This document shows, piece by piece, positions 1 through 8,622 of a stretch of DNA of 36,383 nt. The notes beneath the pieces were generated by a model. That model did no database searches. It saw nothing but the letters and a program-made list of their open reading frames with translations, and was not told where the DNA came from. Position 1 is the stretch's first letter. Every line of letters starts with the position of its first letter. The DNA lies in assembly GCF_018139695.1 (NCBI RefSeq), contig NZ_JAGSOG010000061.1, forward strand, positions 1 through 36,383. The letters run 5' to 3'. Source of the DNA: Actinospica durhamensis (GTDB lineage: Bacteria; Actinomycetota; Actinomycetes; Streptomycetales; Catenulisporaceae). Position numbers and translations under genes: made by a program.

Positions 1-630
1 GCCGCGGCCAGGGTGCGCGCGCTGGCGGGGAGGATCGAGGGCGCGGAGCGCGAGTGGGTGGACATGGTCCCGTTCGTGCGCGAGCAGATCGTGGACGGCT
101 GGTCGCAGCACGCGGGTAAGCGCGTGCACCTGGAAGTGGCGGAGTGGCCGGCCTCCCTGCCGCTGGAGCTGACCACGCGGCTCTACCTGCTGATGCACAG
201 TCTGGTCGCCCTTGCCGTGCGCGCCGCCGAGTCCCGGGTGACGCTCCTGCTGAGCGGTGACGGTCAGGCGATGTGGATCCAGGTGTGCGACGACCGCGCG
301 GCCGCGCCCAGCGACGACCAGATCACCGCGTTCGCGCCGGAAGTGGTCGCCTCGGTCAAGCGGCTGGGCGGGAGCCTCGCCACCGTCCGCGACGCCGACG
401 GCCTGCTGGGCGTGAAGGTGCTGCTACCGCTGTCGGTCGCGCGCCCCGAGGGCTACACCCTCACCACGAGGGAACGCCGCGTGCTCGAGGCGCTCTCGAT
501 CGGGACGAGCAACCGGGCGATCGCCGCCGAGCTCGGCATCTCGCCGAAGACGCTGCAGAACCATTTGACCGCGATCTACCGCAAGCTGGGCGTCGCCAGC
601 CGGGCCCAGGCCATGCGCTTCCTGCGCTGA
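1..630 (+). CDS. LuxR-family regulator, C-terminal part (cut by the left edge)
   Basis: The reading frame is open from base 1, so the start lies outside the window; the GTG at 13 is probably internal. The last ~60 residues form a LuxR/NarL-type helix-turn-helix: TTRERRVLEAL, then NRAIAAELGISPKTLQNHL, then YRKLGV. This is the DNA-binding domain of NarL/FixJ-type response regulators. The ~140 residues before it, with segments such as LYLLMHSLVALAVRAAESRV and a GGSLATVRDADGLLGVKVLLP end, look like a degenerate histidine-kinase-type ATPase fold, as in sensor proteins that carry their own LuxR domain. No receiver-domain Asp motif is visible in the part present. Likely a transcription regulator; its target is unknown. 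The downstream amine-catabolic operon starts 196 bp away on the same strand and is a possible target. Confidence 0.7.
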   Translation, partial: AAARVRALAGRIEGAEREWVDMVPFVREQIVDGWSQHAGKRVHLEVAEWPASLPLELTTRLYLLMHSLVALAVRAAESRVTLLLSGDGQAMWIQVCDDRAAAPSDDQITAFAPEVVASVKRLGGSLATVRDADGLLGVKVLLPLSVARPEGYTLTTRERRVLEALSIGTSNRAIAAELGISPKTLQNHLTAIYRKLGVASRAQAMRFLR

Positions 631-697
631 GCCGCCTGAGCCGCTTGAGCACCTGAGCGCAGCCACTCGACCGCGCGGCCCGATCAACCCTCAGATA

Positions 698-711
698 TGG
701 GAGGGGTCCCA
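698..711. promoter_or_regulatory. Inverted repeat TGGGA-N4-TCCCA upstream of the amine-catabolic operon
   Basis: A perfect 5-bp inverted repeat with a GGGG spacer sits about 115 bp before the first dehydrogenase gene (827), in the only sizeable non-coding stretch upstream of the operon (631-826). It could be an operator, but arms this short arise by chance in GC-rich DNA. Confidence 0.25.
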
Positions 712-826
712 GGCCGTCTTCGCGGTAAAGAGCCCATAGAGCCCCGGTGACGAGCTGCTTAACCTCGTCCCATGGCAAGCGAGACGCGGCGGCCGGGCTG
801 CCGCGGGATCCGGGCAGGGTGGCAAT

Positions 827-2371
827 ATGAAGATGCTCATTGACGGAGATTGGATCGAGGCCGGGCAGCGCCCCGTCATCGAGGTGAGGAATCCCGCCAC
901 GGGCGAGCTGATCGACACGGTACCGCAGGCGACGGCGGCCGACGTGGACGCCGCCGTGGCGGCGGCGGTCGCGGCGCAGAAGTCGTGGGCGCAGACCTCG
1001 GCGCTGGCCCGGTCGACGATCATGCTGGACTTCGCGCGCCGGGTCCGCGAGTCCCAGCGCGAGCTCGCCGAGCTGCTGACCCGCGAGGGCGGCTCGGCGC
1101 TGGCCGAGAACATGGACGAGATCCGGTGGGTCGCCGAGGCGACCGAGTTCTACGCGCAGATGGCCCGCAACGTGGGCGGGCGCGTGGTGCCCTCGCAGGA
1201 GCCCACCCTGACCAATCTGGTGGTCAAGCACCCGGTCGGCGTGGTCGCGGCGCTGGCGCCGTGGAACTATCCGGCGCTGCTGCTGGCGTGGAAGATCGCC
1301 CCGGCGATCGCGGCCGGCAACGCCGTGGTGGTCAAGCCGCCGCCGGAGGCGCCGCTGACCGTGCTGCGGCTGCTCGAGCTGCTCGACGCGCCGGCCGGGG
1401 TGGTCCAGGTGGTGACGGGAGGCACCGAGACCGGCATCGCGCTGGTCGAGCACCCCGGCGTGGACATGGTGGCGTTCACCGGCTCGCTCGACGCCGGCCG
1501 CGCGATCATCCGGTCCAGCGCCGAGCGGGTCAAGCGGGTGTCGCTGGAGCTGTCCGGGCACGACCCGTTCATCGTCTGCGACGACGTCGATCTCGACGAC
1601 GCCGTCGAGGCGGCGCTGTGGGCCGGATTCACCAACGCCGGGCAGGTGTGCACGTCCGCGGAGCGCGTCTACGTCATGCGCGGGGTCTACGACGCGTTCG
1701 TCGCGAAGCTGTCCGCCCGCGCCGACGAGCTCATCGTGGGAGATCCGCTGGACACGTCCACGGATGTCGGTGCCCTGTGCACGCAGGCCCAACTCGACAA
1801 GACGATCGCGTACGTCGAGCGGGCGAAGGCGGCCGGAGGCACGGTCCTGGCCGGCGGCGAGCAGGTCGCGGGGCCGGGCTTCTTCTACCGTCCGACCGTC
1901 ATCACGGGTCTGACCCACGCCTACGTGAAGGAGGCCGGCGAGGTGTTCGGCCCGATCATGCCGATCATCCCGGTGGACTCCTTCGACGAGGCGCTGGAGA
2001 AGGCGAACGACAGTGACATGGGTCTGGGCGCCAACGTTCTGACCACGAACCTCGAGCGCGCCTGGCGGGCCAGCAAGGAACTGCCCTTCGGCCTGGTCTG
2101 GATCAACAACCCGCTCGTGGACAACGACGCCGGGCCCTTCGGCGGCCAGCGGATGAGCGGACTCGGCCGGGAGCTCGGCGAGGAAGGGCTCGAGGCGTTC
2201 ATGGAGACCTCGCACGTGAGCTTCGACTACCGCCTGGAACGCAAGTACTGGTGGTATCCCTACGCGAACTACTCCGAGGTCATGGGCCTGAGCGACGGGC
2301 GCGCGTCGGGCTTCCTCGGCGGCCACGCCGGCACCACGGCCGCGGCGACCGCGTCGCAGCGGGACCGGTGA
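827..2371 (+). CDS. NAD(P)-dependent aldehyde dehydrogenase
   Basis: A 514-residue aldehyde dehydrogenase superfamily protein that oxidises an aldehyde to the acid with NAD(P)+. Family marks are the cofactor-site motif APWNYP, then KIAPAIAAGNAVVVKP, the FTGS turn, the general base Glu241 in LELSG and the nucleophile Cys275 in GQVCTSAERVY. The C-terminal end has the aromatic segment YWWYPYANY followed by a Gly/Ala-rich tail. The ATG at 827 is followed by another at 833; the ribosome site is weak (GGGTGG), so either could be used. Its stop overlaps or abuts the alcohol dehydrogenase start, and it heads a co-directional operon with an amine oxidase, a second aldehyde dehydrogenase and a permease. 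A role in oxidising an amine-derived aldehyde is inferred from that context; the exact substrate cannot be read from the sequence. Confidence 0.9.
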   Translation: MKMLIDGDWIEAGQRPVIEVRNPATGELIDTVPQATAADVDAAVAAAVAAQKSWAQTSALARSTIMLDFARRVRESQRELAELLTREGGSALAENMDEIRWVAEATEFYAQMARNVGGRVVPSQEPTLTNLVVKHPVGVVAALAPWNYPALLLAWKIAPAIAAGNAVVVKPPPEAPLTVLRLLELLDAPAGVVQVVTGGTETGIALVEHPGVDMVAFTGSLDAGRAIIRSSAERVKRVSLELSGHDPFIVCDDVDLDDAVEAALWAGFTNAGQVCTSAERVYVMRGVYDAFVAKLSARADELIVGDPLDTSTDVGALCTQAQLDKTIAYVERAKAAGGTVLAGGEQVAGPGFFYRPTVITGLTHAYVKEAGEVFGPIMPIIPVDSFDEALEKANDSDMGLGANVLTTNLERAWRASKELPFGLVWINNPLVDNDAGPFGGQRMSGLGRELGEEGLEAFMETSHVSFDYRLERKYWWYPYANYSEVMGLSDGRASGFLGGHAGTTAAATASQRDR

Positions 2372-2376
2372 AGCAC

Positions 2377-3486
2377 ATGCGGATGAAAGCAGTGGTCTTC
2401 GACGGGCCGGGCCGGGATCTCGTCCTGACCGAGCTCGAGATCGACGAGCCGCGCGCCACCGAGGTCCGGGTCCGCATCACCGCGGCCGGGATCTGCCACA
2501 GCGACTACCGGGTACTGGCGGGGGAGTGGGGCGCCGCGACGCCGCTCGTCCTCGGACACGAGGGCGCCGGGATCGTCGAGGCGGTCGGCGACGCGGTGCA
2601 AGGCCTCGAAGTCGGCGACACGGTCGCCCTGTCCTGGACGCCCAACTGCGGCAGATGCCGCTACTGCGTCAGCGGCCGCCCGCAGCTGTGCCAGTCGGCC
2701 GTCGCCCACGCCTATCGCAATGTCCTGCCCGACGGCACCACGCGGCTCAGCCGCGCGGGTGAGCCCGTCTACAGCTACCTCTCGGTCGGCTCGTTCGCCG
2801 AATACGCGGTCGTGCCGGAGAGCGGAGCGGTCAAGATCGACGCGGGGATCGATCCCGCGATCGCCGCCGTCGTCGGCTGCGCGGTCACCACCGGGGTGGG
2901 CGCCGCAGTCAACACCCGCCCGGTCTCCGTCGGCGAGAACGTGCTGGTCATCGGCGCGGGCGGGGTGGGACTCTCGGTGATCATGGGCGCCGGGCTGCAG
3001 TCGCCCGGCCGCCTCATCGCCGTCGACGTCGTCGAGAGCAAGCTCCAGCTGGCGAAGGAGTTCGGCGCCACGGACACGATCGACGCCACCGCGTGCGACG
3101 TCGTCGAGGCGGTGCGCGAACTGACCGGCGGGCGGGGCGTGGATGTCGCGTTCGAGGCCAGCGGCCGGGCCGTGGGCGTGGAGCAGGCGTACGCGAGCCT
3201 CGCGGCCGGGGGCACCGCGGTGGTGGTCGGACAGGTGGCGACGGGCGAACGGATCTCCATCGACCCGATGGCGATGTCCGGGCGCGAACTGACCCTGACC
3301 GGCAGCAACTACGGTTCGGCCCGCCCGTCCGTGGACTTCGCGCGGATCCTGGGCCTGTATCAGCGGGGGCTGCTGCCCCTGGACCGGCTGGTGACCGACC
3401 GCGTCCGGCCGGAGCAGCTGAACGAGGCGTTCCGCGCGATGGGCCGCGGCGCCACCGAGGGCCGCTGGGTGGTGCGGTTCCCGTGA
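2377..3486 (+). CDS. Zinc-dependent alcohol dehydrogenase (MDR family)
   Basis: About 369 residues, cytosolic, interconverting an alcohol and an aldehyde with NAD(P). The catalytic zinc site is visible as Cys40 in GICHSD and His61-Glu62 in GHEGAG. The structural zinc site is Cys91, Cys94, Cys97 and Cys105 (CGRCRYC...QLC). The Rossmann motif GAGGVGLSVI follows. The layout fits the class III ADH-like group. Possible starts are GTG 2368 (overlapping the previous stop), ATG 2377 and ATG 2383; 2377 is chosen without strong support. It is translationally coupled on both sides: the next gene starts with a GTG overlapping this stop. Together with the flanking aldehyde dehydrogenases it could dispose of the aldehyde made by the amine oxidase, or process an amino-alcohol. 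The substrate is not determinable here. Confidence 0.88.
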   Translation: MRMKAVVFDGPGRDLVLTELEIDEPRATEVRVRITAAGICHSDYRVLAGEWGAATPLVLGHEGAGIVEAVGDAVQGLEVGDTVALSWTPNCGRCRYCVSGRPQLCQSAVAHAYRNVLPDGTTRLSRAGEPVYSYLSVGSFAEYAVVPESGAVKIDAGIDPAIAAVVGCAVTTGVGAAVNTRPVSVGENVLVIGAGGVGLSVIMGAGLQSPGRLIAVDVVESKLQLAKEFGATDTIDATACDVVEAVRELTGGRGVDVAFEASGRAVGVEQAYASLAAGGTAVVVGQVATGERISIDPMAMSGRELTLTGSNYGSARPSVDFARILGLYQRGLLPLDRLVTDRVRPEQLNEAFRAMGRGATEGRWVVRFP

Positions 3487-4883
3487 CAGTCCTGACCGAT
3501 CGGCACGGCAACACCTACCGCTCGCGGTCGCTGTGGCTGGACCAGCAGGGCGATCTGGCCCGGCGCCCCGCCCTGGACGGGGACGTCGAGGTCGACATCG
3601 CCGTCGTCGGCGGCGGCTTCACCGGCCTGTGGAGCGCCTACCACCTCGCGTCGCAGTCGCCTGAACTGCGGATCGCCGTGCTCGAGAGCGAGGTGGCCGG
3701 CTACGGCGCCGCCGGGCGCAACGGCGGCTGGGTCGGCGCCGGCATCGCCGGGGGAGCGGGCCGCTACGCCCGCCGCAGCGGATGGGCGCGGACGCGTGCG
3801 GCGGCCGAGCTGACCGAACGCGCCGTCGACGAGATCGGCGGCGTGGCCGGATCAGAGCAGATCGAGTGCGGCTTCGCGAAGGGCGGTACGCTCGCCATCG
3901 CGACGACGCGGCCGCAGTGGGACCGGCTGCGCGCCCGGCTCGAGGCGGCGAGCGCCACCGGCATGCGGGAGTCCGGCAGTACCCTGATGAGTCCCGGGGA
4001 AGCGGCCGCGCTGGTCTCGACCCCGGATATATACGGCGCCGTATTCACCCCGCACTGTGCCCGCGTCGATCCGGCGCGGCTCGTGCGCGGCCTGGCCGCC
4101 GCCTGTGAGGCGCGCGGCGTGCGGATCTACGAGGGCACCCGCGCCGAAGCGGTCGAAGCCGGCGTGGTGCGCACCGCCGGCGGCCGGGTCACCGCGTGCT
4201 CGGTCGTCCTGGCCACCGAGGCGTGGACGACCGGGCTCTCCCGGGCAGCGGGCTCCTACCTGCCGCTGACCTCGATGATGATCGCGACCGAGCCGCTGCC
4301 GTCGAGCGTGTGGGAGGAACTCGGCTGGCCGCACGGCCTGACCGTGCGCGACCAGCGGCACCTGTTCTTCTACGCGCAGCGCACCGCCGACGACCGGATC
4401 GCGATCGGCGGCCGCGGAGCCCCGTACTCGCTGCGCGATCCGTTGGCCGAGTTCGACACGCGCAACAGCGCGGTCTGGGCGCGGCTTGAGCGGACCCTGC
4501 ACGAGCACTTCCCGGTCACCTCCGGCTACGCGGTCACCCATCGCTGGGGAGGCGCGCTGGCGGTGCCGCGCGACTGGAGCATGTCCGTGGGCTACGACCC
4601 GGCGACGGGCCTCGGGCACGCGGGCGGCTACTCAGGCCACGGAGTCGTCGCGTCCTACCTCGCCGGACGGGCGCTCGCCGATCTCATCGCCGGACGGGAG
4701 ACGCCCTACACGCGGGCGCCGTGGGTCGGACACCGCAGCCGGCGCTGGGAACCCGAGCCCCTGCGCTACCTGGCGGCCAACGCGATCGTGCGGCTGCTCG
4801 AATCCGCCGACCGCAAGGAAGACACCAAGGGCACACCCGCCCACCGCACGCGCGTGCTGCGCCCCGTCCTACCGCCCGCCTGA
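3483..4883 (+). CDS. FAD-dependent amine oxidoreductase (DAO family, PuuB-like)
   Basis: A 466-residue flavoprotein. The FAD ADP-binding motif is GGGFTG at residues 43-48 in a beta-alpha-beta context (VDIAVVGGGFTGLWSAYHLA), followed by the acidic residue in VLESE and the AAGRNGGW segment typical of D-amino-acid-oxidase-fold enzymes such as gamma-glutamylputrescine oxidase. The C-terminal GGYSGHGV segment also fits the flavin site of this group. The likely reaction is oxidative deamination of a secondary or primary amine to an aldehyde with release of H2O2. GTG 3483 is chosen because it overlaps the preceding stop as GTGA, the usual coupling. A GABA-aldehyde-type dehydrogenase and a permease follow, supporting a polyamine or amine degradation role. 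No gamma-glutamylputrescine synthetase (glutamine synthetase fold) is in view, so the true substrate may be the free amine. Confidence 0.85.
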   Translation: MTVLTDRHGNTYRSRSLWLDQQGDLARRPALDGDVEVDIAVVGGGFTGLWSAYHLASQSPELRIAVLESEVAGYGAAGRNGGWVGAGIAGGAGRYARRSGWARTRAAAELTERAVDEIGGVAGSEQIECGFAKGGTLAIATTRPQWDRLRARLEAASATGMRESGSTLMSPGEAAALVSTPDIYGAVFTPHCARVDPARLVRGLAAACEARGVRIYEGTRAEAVEAGVVRTAGGRVTACSVVLATEAWTTGLSRAAGSYLPLTSMMIATEPLPSSVWEELGWPHGLTVRDQRHLFFYAQRTADDRIAIGGRGAPYSLRDPLAEFDTRNSAVWARLERTLHEHFPVTSGYAVTHRWGGALAVPRDWSMSVGYDPATGLGHAGGYSGHGVVASYLAGRALADLIAGRETPYTRAPWVGHRSRRWEPEPLRYLAANAIVRLLESADRKEDTKGTPAHRTRVLRPVLPPA

Positions 4884-4892
4884 GGAGCTCCG

Positions 4893-6341
4893 TTGACCAC
4901 CACCGCAACCCCAAGCACCCTGCCCGCGGCCTGGATCGGGAACGAACCGGTCGACGCGCCGGGCGGCGGCCTCGAGGTGATCGACCCCTCGACCGGCGAG
5001 ACGCTCGCCGCCGTCGGCATCGCCTCACGCGACCTGGTCGAGCGGGCCGTCCGGCGCGCCGGAGCAGCCTTCGACGACTGGGCCGATACCACCCCCGTCC
5101 GGCGCGACGACCTGCTCAACGAGCTCGCCGCCCGGCTGCTGGAGCACAAGGACGAACTCGGGCGGCTCGAGGCGGCCAACACCGGCAAGCCCCTGCACGT
5201 GGCCCTCGGCGAGGTCGACAGCGCCGCCGATCAGCTCCGGTTCTTCGGCGGCGCCGCACGGAGCCTCGAGGGCAAGGCCGCGCGCGAGTACCTGCCAGGG
5301 CGGACCTCCTTCGTCCGGCGCGACCCGGTCGGCGTGATCGGCCAGATCACGCCCTGGAACTATCCCCTCGTCATGGCCGTCTGGAAGATCGGACCGGCCC
5401 TCGCCGCGGGCAACACCGTCGTGGTCAAGCCCAGCGAGCTCACCCCGCTCAGCACCCTGCGTCTCGCCGAGCTGGCCGCCGACATCCTGCCGCCGGGCGT
5501 CTTGAACGTCGTCGCCGGCGACGGGGCGGGCACCGGCAACGACCTCGCCGCCAGCGCGGGCGTGGACATGCTCTGCGTCACCGGCAGCGTCGCCACCGGC
5601 CGGCACGTCCTGCGCAACGCCGTGCCCCGGATCACCCGCACCCACCTGGAGCTGGGCGGCAAGGCGCCGGTGGTGGTGTTCGGCGACTGCGACGTGCGCC
5701 GACTGGTCGAGCAGATGAAGGTCGCCGCGTACTGGAACTCGGGCCAGGACTGCACGGCCGCCGCCCGCATCCTGGTCCAGGACGAGATCCACGACGAGGT
5801 CCTCGACGCCCTCACCGCGATGGTCGCGACGATCCGGGTGGGCACCCCGTTCGCCGAGGGCGGCAGCGACATGGGCCCGGTGATCTCGCAGGCGCACCGG
5901 GAGCGCGTCCTCGGCTTCCTCGACCGGGCCACCGAGGCCGGGGCACGCGTGGTGGCCGGCGGCAACGCGATCGCCGGCGGCGGGTGGTTCGTCGAACCGA
6001 CCATCGTCACCGGTGTCACGCCGAGCCACGAGATCGTCCGCAGCGAGGTGTTCGGCCCGGTCATCACGGTCGAGCCCTTCACCGACGAGCAGCACGCGCT
6101 CGAGCTCGCCAACGACTCGGACTACGGCCTGAGCGCGTCGGTGTGGACCAACCGGCTCGACCGCTCGCTGCGGATGGCGCGCCGGCTGCGCTCCGGCGCG
6201 GTCTGGCTCAACGACCACCTGACCGTCGCGGACGAGATGCCGCACGGCGGCGCCAAGATGTCCGGCTACGGCAAGGACCTCTCCAGCTACGCGATCGAGG
6301 ACTACACGGTCGTCAAGCACGTCATGGCCCGGATCGACTGA
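4893..6341 (+). CDS. Aldehyde dehydrogenase, gamma-aminobutyraldehyde dehydrogenase type
   Basis: A 482-residue ALDH. The TTG start at 4893 is preceded by GAGGAG at 4882-4887. Key residues are Glu253 in LELGGKAP and the nucleophile Cys287 in SGQDCTAA. The segments NTGKPL, ADQLRFFGGAAR, NSGQDCTAA and the C-terminal MPHGGAKMSGYGKDLS region resemble aminobutyraldehyde and betaine-aldehyde dehydrogenases more than generic ALDHs. The predicted reaction is 4-aminobutanal (or a similar amino-aldehyde) to the amino acid with NAD+, the step after an amine oxidase. It lies 9 nt after the FAD oxidase gene and before the permease, so it is very likely co-transcribed. It differs clearly from the ALDH at 827, so the operon carries two distinct aldehyde dehydrogenases. 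The substrate assignment is by resemblance and context. Confidence 0.88.
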   Translation: MTTTATPSTLPAAWIGNEPVDAPGGGLEVIDPSTGETLAAVGIASRDLVERAVRRAGAAFDDWADTTPVRRDDLLNELAARLLEHKDELGRLEAANTGKPLHVALGEVDSAADQLRFFGGAARSLEGKAAREYLPGRTSFVRRDPVGVIGQITPWNYPLVMAVWKIGPALAAGNTVVVKPSELTPLSTLRLAELAADILPPGVLNVVAGDGAGTGNDLAASAGVDMLCVTGSVATGRHVLRNAVPRITRTHLELGGKAPVVVFGDCDVRRLVEQMKVAAYWNSGQDCTAAARILVQDEIHDEVLDALTAMVATIRVGTPFAEGGSDMGPVISQAHRERVLGFLDRATEAGARVVAGGNAIAGGGWFVEPTIVTGVTPSHEIVRSEVFGPVITVEPFTDEQHALELANDSDYGLSASVWTNRLDRSLRMARRLRSGAVWLNDHLTVADEMPHGGAKMSGYGKDLSSYAIEDYTVVKHVMARID

Positions 6342-6393
6342 GATCCGGTATACACCCCCTACCGCACACCACCTACCACTGAGAGGAGCGACG

Positions 6394-7824
6394 GTGACGA
6401 CCCAGTCCAGCGAGACCCGGTCCAGCGAGTCGCAGGCAATACCGCACAACCTCACCTGGCGCGACGGCTTCGCACTGACCCTGGTGATCCCGATGGGGAT
6501 CTTCGCCACGCTCGGCCCGCTGATCGGAAGCATCGGTTCAGGGGCCGTCGCCGCGCTCTACATCGCGTGCGGACTCCTGGCGATGCTGCAGAACTTCTTC
6601 CACGCCGAGATGGCCTCCATGTTCCCGGACAAGGCCGGCGGGATCCCGCTCTACGCGCACGAGGCGTGGAAACGCTACCTGCCCGCGATCGGATCCGTGG
6701 TCACCTTCGGGTACTGGGCCGGCTGGGCGTTCAGCAACGCCGTGTACGCGCTGCTGATGGGCCAGCTGCTGCAGGGCGAGTTCTTCCCGCACGCCACCTG
6801 GAGCATCTCCACCGGCACCTCGCACCTCGGCCTGGCCGGCGTCATCGGCGTCGCCACGCTGATCGTGGTCTTGCTGCTCAACGCCTACGGGGTGCGCCAG
6901 ACCGCGCTGATGAACAAGATCCTCGGCGCCCTGGTGGTCCTGCTCATCGTGATCCTGGTCGTGCTCCCGCTGGCCGAGGGCAAGTTCCACGGCTCCGGCA
7001 TCACCTGGGGCCTGACCACGGCAGGGCCCTGGCACGGCTGGCGGCTGCTGTTCGCCTTCATGTTCGTCTTCGCCTGGACCACCTACGGCACCGAGGCGGC
7101 CGCGGTGTTCACCACCGAATACCGCACGCCGCGCACCGACACCCCGAAGGCGCTCGTCTCCTCCGGCGCGTTCACCGTCATCGTGGCCGTCGCCCTCACC
7201 CTCGGCGTCGGCGGCACGCTGACCGACAAGGTGATCGCGCAGGACCCGGGCTCGATGTACACCCAGGCGTTCGCCCAGGTGGTCGGCTCCGCCTCGGCGA
7301 TCATCACCATCCTGCTCGCCGCCGCGCTGTTCGTCATCATGAACTCCTGCACCGCGGTGGCCGGCCGGGCGCTCTACGCGCTGGCCAAGGACGACATGAC
7401 GATCAAACAGTTCAACCACCTCAACAGCCGCGGCCTGCCCGCCCGGGCGATGCTGGCGGACCTGGTGCTGAACTCGGTCATGATCGTGTTCGTGGGCAAC
7501 ACCCTGGGCATCATCTTCGCCTCCAACATCGGCTACATGGTCGCCACGGTGATGGTGCTGGCCGGCTTCGTCCTGCTGCGCCGGGACCGGCCCGACTGGC
7601 CCAGGCCCATCCGCGTCCCCGGCCCGCTGGTCCCGCTCGCCGGCGTGCTGGCCCTGGTCAACGCGGTCTTCCTGGTGGTGGCCTTCCTCTACCCGGGCGA
7701 CGCGGGCTACGGCGGCACCGCGGAACAGATCATCGGCGTCGGAGTCCTGCTGGCCTCGCTCGCGCTCTACGCCTACCGCCGCCGCGTCCAGGACCGGGGC
7801 GTCGTGGCGGGGGCGGAGGCGTAA
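6394..7824 (+). CDS. APC-family amino acid/polyamine permease
   Basis: A 476-residue integral membrane protein with about twelve hydrophobic segments. It opens with LTWRDGFALTLVIPMGIFAT, where APC transporters have TM1, followed by a GSIGSGAVAALY helix. The conserved region FVFAWTTYGTEAAAVFTTEYR corresponds to the APC TM6 substrate region. GTG 6394 follows GAGAGGAGCG at a good distance. It most likely imports the amine or amino acid consumed by the upstream oxidase and dehydrogenases. It is the last gene of the operon: a strong hairpin lies 16 nt after the stop. Specificity, for example putrescine versus another amine, is inferred from context only. Confidence 0.88.
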   Translation: MTTQSSETRSSESQAIPHNLTWRDGFALTLVIPMGIFATLGPLIGSIGSGAVAALYIACGLLAMLQNFFHAEMASMFPDKAGGIPLYAHEAWKRYLPAIGSVVTFGYWAGWAFSNAVYALLMGQLLQGEFFPHATWSISTGTSHLGLAGVIGVATLIVVLLLNAYGVRQTALMNKILGALVVLLIVILVVLPLAEGKFHGSGITWGLTTAGPWHGWRLLFAFMFVFAWTTYGTEAAAVFTTEYRTPRTDTPKALVSSGAFTVIVAVALTLGVGGTLTDKVIAQDPGSMYTQAFAQVVGSASAIITILLAAALFVIMNSCTAVAGRALYALAKDDMTIKQFNHLNSRGLPARAMLADLVLNSVMIVFVGNTLGIIFASNIGYMVATVMVLAGFVLLRRDRPDWPRPIRVPGPLVPLAGVLALVNAVFLVVAFLYPGDAGYGGTAEQIIGVGVLLASLALYAYRRRVQDRGVVAGAEA

Positions 7825-7840
7825 GGACCGCAATCGCAAC

Positions 7841-7875
7841 GGTCCCGGCGGTCTCGATATGAGGCCGCCGGGACC
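7841..7875 (+). terminator. Hairpin terminator of the amine-catabolic operon
   Basis: GGTCCCGGCGG (7841-7851) pairs perfectly with CCGCCGGGACC (7865-7875). The stem extends inward through CTC/GAG to a GATAT loop, giving about 15 pairs. It starts 16 nt after the permease stop and is followed by TTCGCC rather than a clear U-tract, as is common in actinomycetes. Confidence 0.85.
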
Positions 7876-7956
7876 TTCGCCTGTGCGCTGTAGACCGCGT
7901 GGAATCGCTACACTCCGCGCTGAGTCGGTTGTGGACACTGTGATGGGGGACAGGCG

Positions 7957-8589
7957 ATGGGGATGGACCTGGGCGAGGAGGACCTGCTTCCGAGTGAGAC
8001 GGTCGTGCTGAGTAAGAGCGCGAACGCGATGGTCCGGGTGAGCGAGTTCGGCTTGAGCCGCTTCGCCTTCGACCGCGTCATGGTGGCGGCGGGGCTCGGC
8101 GGCGTCGAGGCGATCGGCGGGAAGCTCTACGTGACCGACTGCCGGGTGGTGTTCAAGTCCCACGCGGTCAACCGGGTTCGCGGCGCGTTCAGCGTCTTCC
8201 TCCCGACCGTGCGGGATCTGCGTGACACCTCCTCGGGGATCAAGCGCCAACTCGAGCTCGCCTCGGCCTCCCAGCGCTTCACCTTCGTCGTCTGGGGCGT
8301 GCCGAAGGTGATCGCAGCCATCGAAGACGCCCGCGCCCGGCTCGACCCGGCAGCGGTGTCGCGGCTGGCCGAGTCGGCCACGGCGCACAGCGCCCGGCTC
8401 GGTGAGGGACTCCAGACCGCCGCGGGCATCGAGACGGTCAACCGGTTCCTGACCGGCCTCACCCACCCGGGCACCGGCGGTGCCCCGTCGGCGCCGGGCA
8501 CGCTCGCGCAAACAGGCCTGAGCGGCGCCGGGATGAGCACCGCGCTCAACCTCGCCGAACTGCAGTACGCGAGTCGGTCGGCGCGGTAG
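7957..8589 (+). CDS. GRAM-domain-like protein of unknown function
   Basis: A 210-residue soluble protein. ATG 7957 follows GGGGGACAGG. Residues ~10-110 look like a GRAM/PH-type domain: an acidic start with LLPSE and VVLSKSANAMV, then GGKLYVTDCRVVFKSHAVNR, the classic 'gxLylT..Rl.F.s' core. After the domain the protein is Ala-rich and helical, ending in a Gly/Ser/Thr-rich stretch with no membrane segment. GRAM domains bind membranes or partners in eukaryotes; the bacterial role is poorly known. It stands alone between the permease terminator and a convergent flavoprotein gene. A -10-like TACACT lies at about 7907-7912. No function is assigned. Confidence 0.7.
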   Translation: MGMDLGEEDLLPSETVVLSKSANAMVRVSEFGLSRFAFDRVMVAAGLGGVEAIGGKLYVTDCRVVFKSHAVNRVRGAFSVFLPTVRDLRDTSSGIKRQLELASASQRFTFVVWGVPKVIAAIEDARARLDPAAVSRLAESATAHSARLGEGLQTAAGIETVNRFLTGLTHPGTGGAPSAPGTLAQTGLSGAGMSTALNLAELQYASRSAR

Positions 8590-8622
8590 CCGGAACGAGG
8601 CGCCTTGGACAGGGGCGTGCGC

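Noticed and set aside
461-2326. Long minus-strand open frame opposite the first aldehyde dehydrogenase
   Set aside because: It is a GC-rich shadow frame full of Arg, Gly, Asp and His with no family signal; the plus-strand ALDH is unambiguous.
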